The notes beneath the pieces were generated by a model. It ran no database searches and had not been told where the DNA came from. It was given only the letters and a program-made list of their open reading frames with translations. Shown here piece after piece: positions 29,064-38,936 of a stretch of 64,000 nucleotides of DNA (position 1 is its first letter; each line of letters starts with the position of its first letter). The position numbers and the translations under genes were made by a program. The DNA is from Bacteroidia bacterium (GTDB lineage: Bacteria; Bacteroidota; Bacteroidia; Bacteroidales; VadinHA17): contig JAPLDX010000051.1 of the NCBI GenBank assembly GCA_026391215.1, positions 1 through 64,000 of the forward strand, read 5' to 3'.

Positions 29064-30674
29064 ATGCGGTTTAAATTCCTGCTAATACTGTTCTTCCTTT
29101 TAATCTCCTGTGTTAAAGAAGAATTTCATAAAGATAAGTTCGATGCTTCCCTGAACCTGACACCAGGATTGGCAATTCCGGTTGGATATTCCCATCTTGA
29201 AATTGAGAAATATCTCAGAGATTCCTCTATAACAGAACTACACATTTCAGAAGATGGATTCATGACGCTGTTTTATTCATCAGATGTTTTCTCCGATTCA
29301 ATGGGCAATTTTCTTTCTTTTTCACCTGTAAGCATAAGCACATTTTCATTAAACAACTCCGGGGCAACAATTGATTTGCAGATATCGGGATCATCCGCTG
29401 ACCTTTTTGACACAATTCTTATCCCGGTAACCCTGGATCAGTCAGTTGTGCGTATCGACAGCATCCTTCTATTGGGAGGCTCTCTGAACATGGATCTAAA
29501 TCAAACCGGACTTAATGGAACGATAACTTTTGGATTCCCCGGAGTTCAAAGACAAGGTACCCCATATATGATTACCAGGAACATTGCAGATCCGGATTTT
29601 ACACAGGATCTTGCAGGGTACTCAATTATTCCGGAGCAGAATGCAACAGGAAACCATTTTCTCCGATGTGTCCTTTCTATTCATCTTCAAAGTCCTTCAG
29701 GACCTGTAAATAACGGATCCGTGATTTTCAGTGTACAGACTGATATAAGTTCAATAAGTATTGAAACACTGTACGGGGATTTCAGTGGCCTCATAATCGA
29801 TATTCCCCCATTTCATCTGAGTCCTCAGATCTTTAATGAATTCATTGATGGTCATTGTTATTTTGCAGATCCGGAAATAAAAGTGATTATCAACAACTCA
29901 TGCGGTATTCCTGTTGGTATTTCATTCAGCCAGTTCGAAGTCACTGACAATGATGGTAACCAGATCTCAGTGACAGGGGACGGAGTCCCAACGATAACTG
30001 ATCCCAAAATTATAAGATATCCATTACTAAACGAAGAGGGACTTACGATCAGCGATAGTCTGGTGCTGAACAGATCTAATTCAAATATTACTGATGTTTT
30101 GGCTGTAAATCCCACTAATGTTGACATTACAACAAAAGCAGGCATTGTTTCATCTGCAAATGCCGTAAGTACTTTTATCAGATACGATTCTGAAGTGGAC
30201 ATTACGGCTTCTTTAAAACTACCTCTTTATGGAAAGGCAGAATTTCTTGTACTGCTTGATACTATTATATTTGACTATCTGAGTACTACCCTTCCTGTAC
30301 CAGAAGAGATAGAACGACTCATTGTGCAGGTAAATATTACAAACAGTTTTCCAGTAACACTTTTACCGCAGGTGTACCTTCTTGACGAAAACAGGGTATT
30401 GCTTGACAGCCTTTTTAACGGAACAGAGAAAATTGAAGGAGCATCCGACACCAATGGGGATGGAGAAGCTGATCCCCATCTTCAGGATCCGATATATATT
30501 GACCTGCCCAGGAAGAAAATTGATGCCCTGAGCGTGACACATTACCTGATAACAAAAGGGGAATTGACAACAACCGGCTATCCGTCTACAGATGTAAAAT
30601 TTTATTCAACATCTTACCTCGATTACATTATCGGGCTAATTGCGCAATTACAGATCAATACAGGTGGGCGATGA
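29064..30674 (+). CDS. Large lipoprotein, partner of DUF5723 barrel protein
   Basis: 536 residues. Lipobox LLISC, then an all-beta mature region with repeated Ile/Asp/Ser-rich strands (VGYSHLEIEKYL, LSFSPVSISTFSL, IPVTLDQSVVRIDSI) and several probable Ig-like units. Its stop overlaps the start of the DUF5723 gene by four bases (ATGA), so the two are translated together and probably form an outer-membrane complex, the lipoprotein bound to a beta-barrel. No enzyme motif seen. The family is unnamed to me. Confidence 0.7.
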   Translation: MRFKFLLILFFLLISCVKEEFHKDKFDASLNLTPGLAIPVGYSHLEIEKYLRDSSITELHISEDGFMTLFYSSDVFSDSMGNFLSFSPVSISTFSLNNSGATIDLQISGSSADLFDTILIPVTLDQSVVRIDSILLLGGSLNMDLNQTGLNGTITFGFPGVQRQGTPYMITRNIADPDFTQDLAGYSIIPEQNATGNHFLRCVLSIHLQSPSGPVNNGSVIFSVQTDISSISIETLYGDFSGLIIDIPPFHLSPQIFNEFIDGHCYFADPEIKVIINNSCGIPVGISFSQFEVTDNDGNQISVTGDGVPTITDPKIIRYPLLNEEGLTISDSLVLNRSNSNITDVLAVNPTNVDITTKAGIVSSANAVSTFIRYDSEVDITASLKLPLYGKAEFLVLLDTIIFDYLSTTLPVPEEIERLIVQVNITNSFPVTLLPQVYLLDENRVLLDSLFNGTEKIEGASDTNGDGEADPHLQDPIYIDLPRKKIDALSVTHYLITKGELTTTGYPSTDVKFYSTSYLDYIIGLIAQLQINTGGR

Positions 30675-32188
30675 GGAAACCTGTAAATAAACCGCTTGCT
30701 GCAGCTATTCTGAGAAGAACATTTGCCGGTTTTTCCCTGGCAGTTGTTTTTCTTGTTTTGCTGTCCGGGAAAACTGCAGCACAGGACAATACCATGTATT
30801 TCTTTCATGGTATTCCACAGGCAAACCAGCTAAATCCTGCAATTATATTTCCTTGTAAAATATATGTAGAGCTTCCTGTTATATCATCAGTTAAGCTGAA
30901 CATACGCAATACGGGATTTGGATTTCATGATGCAGTTCATACTGGTACAGGAACCCAGGGAAATACCTATTATCTCGATCTTTCCAGCCTTGAAAAGAAA
31001 TTAAGCCGCATGAATTATCTTCGGACTGATATGGATATTGACCTTTTGGGATTTGGTCTAAATCTTAAGGATTGGTTTATCACTTTTGGAATTGCCAATC
31101 ATACTGAATTGAGAATAGCATATCCGGATGATGTAGTATCAGTTAAGGATGGAAACTGGCTGGTCGATGATGAGAGAGCAAATCCTGTGAGCTTTAATGG
31201 AATGGGAATCGATGCAACAAACTGGTACTCAATAGGAATAAGCGTAGCCAGAGAAGTCAGAGAAGGGCTGAAACTTGGTCTTAGAGTAAAATATATTCAG
31301 GGCGCAGCCAACATCAATACCCGGAGTTCAAGGCTTGAACTGAATACAATCACTAGCCCAATCGCTCTGGAAGCTGAAATGAAATACCGTCTTAATGCAT
31401 CATTCCCCGTCAGTTTGGGTTATGCAAGCAACGGATTGGTTAACAGCGTTAGCTTTGAAGATTCCTTCAATAATATCCCGGGTGATTTTATTTTTAACGG
31501 AAACAGGGGAGTCTCTATAGATGCCGGAACGATCTATGACCTTGATGAAAAAACACAGGTTGCCATAAGTTTCACTGATCTGGGATTCATCTGGTGGAGG
31601 AAAAATGTCAATAACTTCAACGCCAGCGGAAAATATACATTCAGTGGAATAAATCTGGATGAATATCAGTCAGATCCTGATCCGGATGATTTTTTACAAG
31701 CTCTTGAAGATTCCCTTTTGCAGGCGCTCACTGCTGAGGGTACTGTCAAAAGTTATCTGACATTCATGTCTATGAAAGTTTTCGGAGGAATTTCCAGGGA
31801 AATTATGCCAAATCTCCAAGCTGGAATAATGACGAGGACAGAAATTTATGACATGCGCGTAAGACCTTCCCTGACCATGTCACTTAATTATAAACCGATC
31901 CCTGCGCTGGCAGCTTCAATTAGCTATACAGTTATGAATAATAAACTGAACCAGGTTGGAGCAGGCCTTATGCTGGGGAACCGCGGAGCGCAGTTTTACC
32001 TTGTGACAGATAATATTCCTGTCCGTTTCACACGATATTCAGGATCTTCGTGGATGTGGCCTTATAATGCCCGCATGATCAGCCTGCGTTTCGGATTCAA
32101 CCTGATGTTTGGTTGTAATGAGAGGGATGACAAACAACAACTGCGAAAATCCGGTACAAATACTAAGCTGTGTCCTGCCTATTGGTGA
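30671..32188 (+). CDS. DUF5723 family outer-membrane barrel protein
   Basis: 505 residues. Signal peptide (long, to about residue 37, cleavage near TAAQ). The mature N-terminus (FFHGIPQANQLNPAI) and the run of alternating strands (WFITFGIANHTELRI, EGLKLGLRVKYIQGA, TQVAISFTDLGFIWW) match the DUF5723 pattern, predicted beta-barrels of the PorV/FadL type specific to Bacteroidota. The C-terminal ~25 residues are polar, beyond the last strand. Coupled with the lipoprotein gene upstream. Transport of a hydrophobic compound or help in surface protein attachment are possible roles. Confidence 0.75.
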   Translation: MRKPVNKPLAAAILRRTFAGFSLAVVFLVLLSGKTAAQDNTMYFFHGIPQANQLNPAIIFPCKIYVELPVISSVKLNIRNTGFGFHDAVHTGTGTQGNTYYLDLSSLEKKLSRMNYLRTDMDIDLLGFGLNLKDWFITFGIANHTELRIAYPDDVVSVKDGNWLVDDERANPVSFNGMGIDATNWYSIGISVAREVREGLKLGLRVKYIQGAANINTRSSRLELNTITSPIALEAEMKYRLNASFPVSLGYASNGLVNSVSFEDSFNNIPGDFIFNGNRGVSIDAGTIYDLDEKTQVAISFTDLGFIWWRKNVNNFNASGKYTFSGINLDEYQSDPDPDDFLQALEDSLLQALTAEGTVKSYLTFMSMKVFGGISREIMPNLQAGIMTRTEIYDMRVRPSLTMSLNYKPIPALAASISYTVMNNKLNQVGAGLMLGNRGAQFYLVTDNIPVRFTRYSGSSWMWPYNARMISLRFGFNLMFGCNERDDKQQLRKSGTNTKLCPAYW

Positions 32189-32208
32189 TTTCCGGATCAG
32201 TTTGGAAC

Positions 32209-32787
32209 CTAATAATTGATACCATTCCTCAATATCTCTATAAAATCTGTAATAGCCTCTGCTTCTATAGTATCCTTTACAGGCGATAATCCTAGCAGTG
32301 CTCTCGCCTTGTTCAGATCATCTGTTGAAATGTAATCCTTACCTATTATAATATAGTATAATATAGCCGATTTCAGAGTATTGGCCTTAATCCTGAATGA
32401 ATAAGGACTTAACCGGGCAGGGAACAGATGAATATATCTCAATTCATCATTATGAAATTTCAACATCCAGATGGATGTGTCAGATAAAGTAATAGTTCTG
32501 AAATCACTTAAATTTCTGCCTGCCCATTCAGAAAAGACCTCATGATCTGCAAGTTTTTTTGAGGTAAGAAATCCGTTTACCTCTATGCATATTTCACCTA
32601 TTGTTAATCTACCGGTGTAAACATCCATGACAGATGTCCCTATATGTTTAAGCTCCTTTACCAGACTTTTAACATCAATCGCTTGATTTTCAGCTAATCT
32701 CTTGGAAATGAACTCCCTGATGAACAAAAGATGATGCTTCAGCGGATTAAACTGAAACAGTTCGGGTATCTGAAATTCTGTGGTCAT
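32209..32787 (-). CDS. Conserved hypothetical protein
   Basis: 192 residues, no signal or membrane helix, so cytoplasmic. Mixed alpha/beta with an N-terminal helix pair (HHLLFIREFISKRLAEN) and a C-terminal helical part (AILYYIIIGKDYISTDDLNKARALLGL). The middle (TSVMDVYTGRLTIGEICIEVNGFL) looks like a strand-rich core. Not recognised as any named family. It converges on the DUF5723 gene and is divergent from the methyltransferase operon, 112 bases from its start. Confidence 0.55.
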   Translation of the reverse strand: MTTEFQIPELFQFNPLKHHLLFIREFISKRLAENQAIDVKSLVKELKHIGTSVMDVYTGRLTIGEICIEVNGFLTSKKLADHEVFSEWAGRNLSDFRTITLSDTSIWMLKFHNDELRYIHLFPARLSPYSFRIKANTLKSAILYYIIIGKDYISTDDLNKARALLGLSPVKDTIEAEAITDFIEILRNGINY

Positions 32788-32899
32788 GATTTCAATAAAG
32801 CTAAAAAGTTCGGAAAAATAAGGAAATAAAACAATGTTATATCAGACATTATGATGAAATGAATAATAGCTTAACTTTATAATACAAAAACAAAGTTGT

Positions 32900-34153
32900 A
32901 TGGCAAGTTCGTCAAGACATAACTTCATTGAGACAATCAATCACCGTCAACCAGATAAAGTTGTTGTTGACTTCGGAGCAGCACCGGTAACAGGCATTCA
33001 CGTTGTTATTGTTGAGAAGCTGAGGGAGTATTACGGGCTGGAAAAACGACCTGTAAAGGTGATTGAACCTTACCAGATGCTTGGCGAGATTGACGCGGAA
33101 CTGATCAATGCAATGGATATCGATGTCATCGGACTTTCAGGTGAGAAGAATATGTTCAGCATCCCGAATAAAGACTGGAAGGTTCACAAAACGTTGTGGG
33201 GACAGGAAGTGCTCTTTCCCGGTGAATTCAACTACACCTATAACAACAACGGCGATATTCTGATCCATCCTGAAGGTGATACTTCTGTACCTCCAAGCGC
33301 TATGATGCCAAAAACCGGATACTTTTTTGATGCCCTCGACCGGCAGCTGCCTATAGATGATTCTAAACTCAGAGTGGAAGATAATCTTGAAGAATTTGGT
33401 TACGTGACTGAACATGATCTGGACTACTGGAAAAAACAGGTTGATGATGCTGATTCGGAATCAAAAGGGGTTCTGGCAAACCTCGGGGGAACAGCTCTCG
33501 GGGATATTGCCCTCGTGCCTGCTGTCGGACTTAAATATCCCAAAGGGATCAGGGGTATTGAAGAATGGTATATTTCAACGCTGACAAGGGAAGATTTCAT
33601 AAGAGAAATTTATGACAGGGAAACAGATATTGCTCTCGATAATCTTGGCAAACTTTACAAAGTGATAGGTAACAGAATTGATGTGGCATATATTTGCGGA
33701 GCAGACTTTGGCACACAAAATTCTACTTTTTGCTCTCCAGATACTTTTAAAAGATTATGGATGCCATATTATAAAAAAGTCAATTACTGGATCCATGAGA
33801 ACACGACCTGGAAAACATTTAAACATTCATGCGGGGCAGTGGAACCATTAATTTCCATGTTTATTGAATCGGGATTTGACATTCTTAATCCGGTTCAGAT
33901 AAATGCATCAGGCATGGATCCGCAGATGCTTAAGCAAAAATACGGGGATAAGATAATTTTCTGGGGCGGTGGTGTTGATACCCAGGGAGTTTTTGCATTT
34001 GGTACTCCGGAGCAGGTAAAGGAACAGGTCAGAAGACAATGTGATATCCTGAATAAGAATGGCGGTTTTGTGTTTAACACGATCCATAATATACAGGCAA
34101 ATGTTCCTTTTCAAAATGTAGTAGCAATGCTGGATGCTTTGAAAGATCTGTAG
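32900..34153 (+). CDS. Uroporphyrinogen decarboxylase-family protein (putative corrinoid/methyl transferase)
   Basis: 417 residues. TIM-barrel of the URO-D superfamily with N-terminal RHNFIETINHRQPDKVVVDFG, typical of the MtaA/CmuA-like methyltransferase branch rather than HemE, which lacks this leader and is shorter. A zinc-site-like HSC motif (about 309-311, FKHSCGAVEPLI) agrees with a thiol- or corrinoid-methyltransferase role. No corrinoid protein is encoded nearby. It is first of a co-directional run: the sugar porter starts the base after its stop. The operon context suggests demethylation of a sugar or glycoside, an inference only. Confidence 0.85.
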   Translation: MASSSRHNFIETINHRQPDKVVVDFGAAPVTGIHVVIVEKLREYYGLEKRPVKVIEPYQMLGEIDAELINAMDIDVIGLSGEKNMFSIPNKDWKVHKTLWGQEVLFPGEFNYTYNNNGDILIHPEGDTSVPPSAMMPKTGYFFDALDRQLPIDDSKLRVEDNLEEFGYVTEHDLDYWKKQVDDADSESKGVLANLGGTALGDIALVPAVGLKYPKGIRGIEEWYISTLTREDFIREIYDRETDIALDNLGKLYKVIGNRIDVAYICGADFGTQNSTFCSPDTFKRLWMPYYKKVNYWIHENTTWKTFKHSCGAVEPLISMFIESGFDILNPVQINASGMDPQMLKQKYGDKIIFWGGGVDTQGVFAFGTPEQVKEQVRRQCDILNKNGGFVFNTIHNIQANVPFQNVVAMLDALKDL

Positions 34154-35575
34154 ATGAAAGCAAGTAATTATAACCAGACATACCTGCTTTCAATAAGTCT
34201 GATCTCCGCCATGGGCGGGCTTCTGTTTGGCTATGATTGGGTGGTCATAGGCGGAGCCAAACCTTTCTATGAGCCATTTTTTGGAATAACCGGTAATCCG
34301 GCACTTCAGGGCTGGGTGATGAGCTGTGCCCTTACAGGTTGCCTGGCCGGAGCATTGTTATCAGGATGGCTTAGCGACAGGTTCGGAAGGAAAAAACTTC
34401 TGATATTCTCAGCCTTATTATTTATTGTTGCCTCGGTTGGGACAGGATCTGCAGGTAACCTGTCAGTATTCACTGTTTTCAGGATACTGGGAGGTGTCGG
34501 AATCGGACTAGCCTCGAACCTTTCACCCATATATATCGCAGAGGTTACGCCGGGTAGCGTCAGGGGCAGGTTCGTATCAATTAATCAGCTCACAATTGTA
34601 CTCGGAATACTTTTAGCCCAGATAGTAAACTGGAGGATCGCACAATCTGTTCCGGAAGGTACAACTGAAGCTGAAATATTGCTGTCATGGAATGGCCAGA
34701 CAGGATGGAGATGGATGTTCTATGCCTGCTCAGTACCTGCCGCTTTCTTCTTTATTCTAATGTGGTTTGTCCCTGAGAGTCCAAGATGGCTGGCAAGAAG
34801 TATAAATAATCATGATAAAGCCCAAAAAATACTTGGCAGGATCGGGGGACCGGAATATGCTGATAATGAAATCAGTGCTATAAAAGAGACTCTCAGGCAG
34901 GATTCAGGTAAAGTCAATTTACGGCTTCTTTTTCAGAGCGGCACTTTAAAACTTCTTATCCTTGGGATAGTACTCGCCGTATTACAGCAATGGTGTGGCA
35001 TAAATGTGATCTTTAATTATGCCCAGGAGATCTTTGCGTCGGCAGGTTATAGTGTTTCTGACATATTATTTAATATAGTAATAACAGGAAGTGTAAATCT
35101 TATTTTTACGTTCGTTGGCATGTTTACAGTAGACAGACTCGGAAGGAAAGCGCTGATGCTTATTGGCACAGGAGGGCTTGCAGGTATTTTTGCAGTGACA
35201 GGCAGCATGTACTTTTTCCATATTCAGGGATGGCCGCTACTTATCATGGTGGTTATTGCAATCGCATGCTATGCCATGTCGCTTGCTCCTGTCACCTGGG
35301 TGGTTCTCTCAGAGATCTTTCCAAACAGGATCAGGGGTATTGCCATGGCTGTAGCTACATTTTCATTATGGGCAGCCTGTTTTATTCTGACTTATACATT
35401 CCCTTTATTAAACCAGATCTTAAAAGCTTCAGGAACCTTCTGGCTGTACGGATTTATTTGTATTCTCGGATTTTGGTTCATGCTGAAAAAATTACCTGAA
35501 ACTAAAGGAAAATCGCTGGAAGAGATCGAACATGAATTACTTGGAAAATATTTAAAAAATGAGGAAGAATTATAA
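34154..35575 (+). CDS. Sugar-porter family MFS transporter
   Basis: 473 residues, 12 membrane helices. Signatures of the sugar porter (GLUT/XylE) family: GGLLFGYDWVVIGGA in helix 1, DRFGRKK after helix 2, PESPRWL after helix 6, DRLGRKAL after helix 8 and PETKGKSLEEIE at the C-terminus. Likely a proton-linked hexose or pentose importer in the inner membrane. It starts immediately after the methyltransferase-like gene and overlaps the next gene by 17 bases, so it is part of the same transcript. Confidence 0.93.
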   Translation: MKASNYNQTYLLSISLISAMGGLLFGYDWVVIGGAKPFYEPFFGITGNPALQGWVMSCALTGCLAGALLSGWLSDRFGRKKLLIFSALLFIVASVGTGSAGNLSVFTVFRILGGVGIGLASNLSPIYIAEVTPGSVRGRFVSINQLTIVLGILLAQIVNWRIAQSVPEGTTEAEILLSWNGQTGWRWMFYACSVPAAFFFILMWFVPESPRWLARSINNHDKAQKILGRIGGPEYADNEISAIKETLRQDSGKVNLRLLFQSGTLKLLILGIVLAVLQQWCGINVIFNYAQEIFASAGYSVSDILFNIVITGSVNLIFTFVGMFTVDRLGRKALMLIGTGGLAGIFAVTGSMYFFHIQGWPLLIMVVIAIACYAMSLAPVTWVVLSEIFPNRIRGIAMAVATFSLWAACFILTYTFPLLNQILKASGTFWLYGFICILGFWFMLKKLPETKGKSLEEIEHELLGKYLKNEEEL

Positions 35576-38500
35576 TCATTTTATACATGGAGGTGCATTT
35601 ATAATAAGTATGCTGTTTATTCTGGTCTCAGGAAAACCTCTGTCGTGTCAGGTAACACTTTCTGAAGAGGAATGGATTTTGCCCACATATAAAGTTAATC
35701 CTCCTGACAAGAATTCGATGTTCTTTAAAGGAGAAGGATACCAGGGGGCCGCCAGGTATGTATATCCGCTCTCTTTGCTTGATAATCTTTCAGATGAGAA
35801 ATCTGATCATCCGTGGAAAGCATTAAAGCTTGCAAATGAATTCATTGAGCTCTGCATAACTCCGGAAATCGGGGGCAAGATCTGGTACGGGACCGATAAA
35901 ACAAACGGCTATAATTTTATTTATAAAAACAATGTTGTTAGACCTTCAAACATTGGAATGACTGGCGCCTGGGTTTCCGGCGGGATTGAATGGTGTGTCC
36001 TTCATCATCACCGGGCATCAACTTTCCTGCCTGTCGATTATGAGATGAAAGAAAACAGCGATGGCAGCAAGACAGTCTGGATAGGCGAAACAGAACCACG
36101 TCACGGAATAAGATGGACAATAGGGATAACCGTCTTCCCGGGGAAAGCCTATTTTGAGGCAGAAGTAAAAATCCATAATCAGACCCCGTTTACACATACA
36201 TTTCTCTACTGGGCAAATGTTGCAGCTCATACAAACGAAAATTACCAGGTTATTTTTCCTCCCAGCGTACAGTACGCTACCTATCATGCCAAGAATGCTT
36301 TCATTCACTGGCCTGTAGCTGAGGAAACCTACAGAGGCCAGGAATTCACAAAAGGAAAAGATATGAGCTGGTGGAAGAATTCGCCAGTCTCAAACTCATT
36401 CTTTGCATACGACCTCAAAGAGGATTTCATGGGAGGCTATGATCATGGAAGAGAGACTGGCACTGTACATATCGGCGATCACAATATTGTGAAAGGTGCA
36501 AAATTATGGGAATGGGGATCAGGCGAACAGGGACAGGCAACCGAGGCAAGACTTACTGAGAATGACGGACCCTATGTTGAAATAATGGTGGGAGCATTCT
36601 CCGACAACCAACCCGATTATAGCTGGATAAAACCTTATGAAGTGAAGAGTTTCAGACAATACTGGTATCCTGTCAGGGATATCGGTGGTTTCAAATATGC
36701 AAACCTGAATGGCGCTGTTAACCTCGAGTTAAAGGAGGATAATTCAATATTCCTTGGATACTATTCAACACAGAAAGTGAGCAAGGCAAAAATTGTGCTT
36801 AAAAACAGGGACAAGATCATCTTTGAGAAAAAACTTGAGATATCTCCGTCAGTTGCTTTTACAGGAACAGTAAGAATAAACGAAGCTTTGAAATTAACGA
36901 ACCTCTATACGGAACTTATAAATATAGAAACCGGGGAGGTACTGGTTTCTTATCAACCTGTTGAAAAGAATTATGATGAAAGCCTTCCTGAAATAGTCGA
37001 AAAGCCAGCTCTGCCAGCGGATATCCAGACTATCGAGGAGTTGTACCTTGCAGGCAGCAGGATAGAGCAATTCTATAATACCAGCCTGAATGCAATGGAT
37101 TATTTCCTTGAAGCACTGAAACGTGACCCGGCGGATATCAGGACAAACACGGCGGTTGGCAGCATATATCTGAAGAATGGCGATTACTCTATGGCCAGGA
37201 AACATTTTGCTGTTGCAATCAAAAGACTGACAAAAGATTATACAAGACCATCCGGATGTGAAGCACTTTATCTTCAGGGACTTACGCTGAAAGCGATGGA
37301 TCTCTATGATGAGGCTATTGACACTCTTTTTCGCGCTTCCTGGGATTATGCTTTTTGCTCTGCATCATATCTTGAACTTGCAAGAATCTCAGTTTTAACA
37401 GGAAATCTGAACAAAGCGCTCAATCAGGTAAAGGAATCACTGAAGACAAATTCAACAAACAACAGTGCAATTAACCTGAAAGCAGCGTTGCTTCGAAAAC
37501 TGGATGACCTGGACGGAGCTAGAGAGACACTTTCAGGTATACTTAAATCCGATCCGCTTGACTTCAGGGCATGTAACGAAAGCTATCTTCTGGCAAAAAA
37601 GGAAGGGAATCTCAATATTGCTGAAAGAGAACTTGCAGATCTGAGTGGAAAAATGAGGGATTTCGATCAGAATTACCTGGAGCTGGCTATAGGCTACCTT
37701 AACGACGGAATGCCCAATGAAGCTGAAGAGGTACTCAGCCGTTTCAAGGGAAAGAATCCGGAGATATGCTATTATCTTGGTTATATCAGTAATAAGAATG
37801 GTAAAAAATCAGATGCTGGAAAATTCTTCAAGGAGGGATCATCCCTTGCAGTTGATTATTGCTTTCCCTACAGGCTTGAATCGATAAAAGTATTTAACCT
37901 GGCATCAAGCTACAATCCTGATGATCCGAAACCCTATTATTATCTGGGGAATCTTTTATATGACAAGCAACCTGAGAAGGCAATCGGATTCTGGGAGAAA
38001 GCAGTGAAATTCGATCCTTCCTTTGCCATTGCATACAGAAACCTGGGATGGGCATATTACCAGACAAACCACGATATTCCTGCAGCGATTGGAGCCTATG
38101 AAAATGCCGTGAAGTATAAAAATGATGATCCGGTTTACTATGCAGAGCTGGATCCATTGTATGAACTGAACAACACCCCGGTTAAAACCAGGGCGATGCT
38201 TTTCGCAGGCAGTAATGATGCAGCAAAACAGCGTGATGATTCATTTATCCGGCAGGTCCTGGTGTATGTTCTTTCTGGTGAGCCTGAAAAAGCCCTGGAG
38301 AACCTGAACAGCAGGTACTTCGGATACAGGGAAGGCAGTGCAAGGGTTGCTGATGTGACTGTTGACGCTTACCTGATGCTGGGGATGAAGTATTTTTCGC
38401 AGAAGAACTACAGGCAGGCGCTTGAACAATTCATGGCTTCGCTGAACACTTTTGTCGGAGAGGAGAACAACAGGAGGATCCCTCAGATAAATTATTTCAT

Positions 38501-38894
38501 TGGATTAGCTTATGATGCCCTTGACAGCAAATCGAAAGCCAAAGCTCATTTTACTAAAGCCGTGGAACAGTCTGTCAGGGGGGGATCAGGATATGTCAGC
38601 TATTACCAGGGTTTAAGCTGGCTACAGCTTGGGAATGAGGCAAAATCCACAGAGATTTTCAATTCACTCATTGAAGAAGGTGACAGGAGAATTAAACAGG
38701 GAACCGATATTGATTTCTTCGCAACATTCAGGGAAAAGGAGGCAGAAAATTCAATACTATCCGATGCATACATGATGAAAGGACTCGGATATAAAGGTCT
38801 TGGCAAAAAAGATCTGGCAAAGGAAAACCTTAAAAAATCGGTTGATTTTTCGAATAGCAACCTTTGGGCGGATACCGAACTACAGAATTTATAA
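35559..38894 (+). CDS. DUF5107 / TPR protein, secreted
   Basis: 1111 residues. Signal peptide (hydrophobic core about 12-28, cleavage near SCQ), then a DUF5107 domain (about 35-400), a galactose-mutarotase-like beta-sandwich with ITPEIGGKIW, GGIEWCVLHHHRAST and FLYWANVAAHTNENYQV, then about 600 residues of TPR repeats (for example AIGFWEKAVKFDPSFAIAYR). DUF5107 proteins are found with glycoside hydrolases and may bind or act on sugars. Start at 35559 overlaps the transporter gene end. A role in recognising or processing the sugar imported by the neighbour is likely. Confidence 0.85.
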   Translation: MRKNYNHFIHGGAFIISMLFILVSGKPLSCQVTLSEEEWILPTYKVNPPDKNSMFFKGEGYQGAARYVYPLSLLDNLSDEKSDHPWKALKLANEFIELCITPEIGGKIWYGTDKTNGYNFIYKNNVVRPSNIGMTGAWVSGGIEWCVLHHHRASTFLPVDYEMKENSDGSKTVWIGETEPRHGIRWTIGITVFPGKAYFEAEVKIHNQTPFTHTFLYWANVAAHTNENYQVIFPPSVQYATYHAKNAFIHWPVAEETYRGQEFTKGKDMSWWKNSPVSNSFFAYDLKEDFMGGYDHGRETGTVHIGDHNIVKGAKLWEWGSGEQGQATEARLTENDGPYVEIMVGAFSDNQPDYSWIKPYEVKSFRQYWYPVRDIGGFKYANLNGAVNLELKEDNSIFLGYYSTQKVSKAKIVLKNRDKIIFEKKLEISPSVAFTGTVRINEALKLTNLYTELINIETGEVLVSYQPVEKNYDESLPEIVEKPALPADIQTIEELYLAGSRIEQFYNTSLNAMDYFLEALKRDPADIRTNTAVGSIYLKNGDYSMARKHFAVAIKRLTKDYTRPSGCEALYLQGLTLKAMDLYDEAIDTLFRASWDYAFCSASYLELARISVLTGNLNKALNQVKESLKTNSTNNSAINLKAALLRKLDDLDGARETLSGILKSDPLDFRACNESYLLAKKEGNLNIAERELADLSGKMRDFDQNYLELAIGYLNDGMPNEAEEVLSRFKGKNPEICYYLGYISNKNGKKSDAGKFFKEGSSLAVDYCFPYRLESIKVFNLASSYNPDDPKPYYYLGNLLYDKQPEKAIGFWEKAVKFDPSFAIAYRNLGWAYYQTNHDIPAAIGAYENAVKYKNDDPVYYAELDPLYELNNTPVKTRAMLFAGSNDAAKQRDDSFIRQVLVYVLSGEPEKALENLNSRYFGYREGSARVADVTVDAYLMLGMKYFSQKNYRQALEQFMASLNTFVGEENNRRIPQINYFIGLAYDALDSKSKAKAHFTKAVEQSVRGGSGYVSYYQGLSWLQLGNEAKSTEIFNSLIEEGDRRIKQGTDIDFFATFREKEAENSILSDAYMMKGLGYKGLGKKDLAKENLKKSVDFSNSNLWADTELQNL

Positions 38895-38936
38895 TCACTG
38901 AGATTGTGCCAGAATAAAATATATAATATTTTGATT

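Noticed and set aside
32900..34153. hemE (uroporphyrinogen decarboxylase proper)
   Set aside because: Longer than HemE, has the MtaA/CmuA-type N-terminus and HSC motif, and lies in a sugar operon rather than with haem genes.
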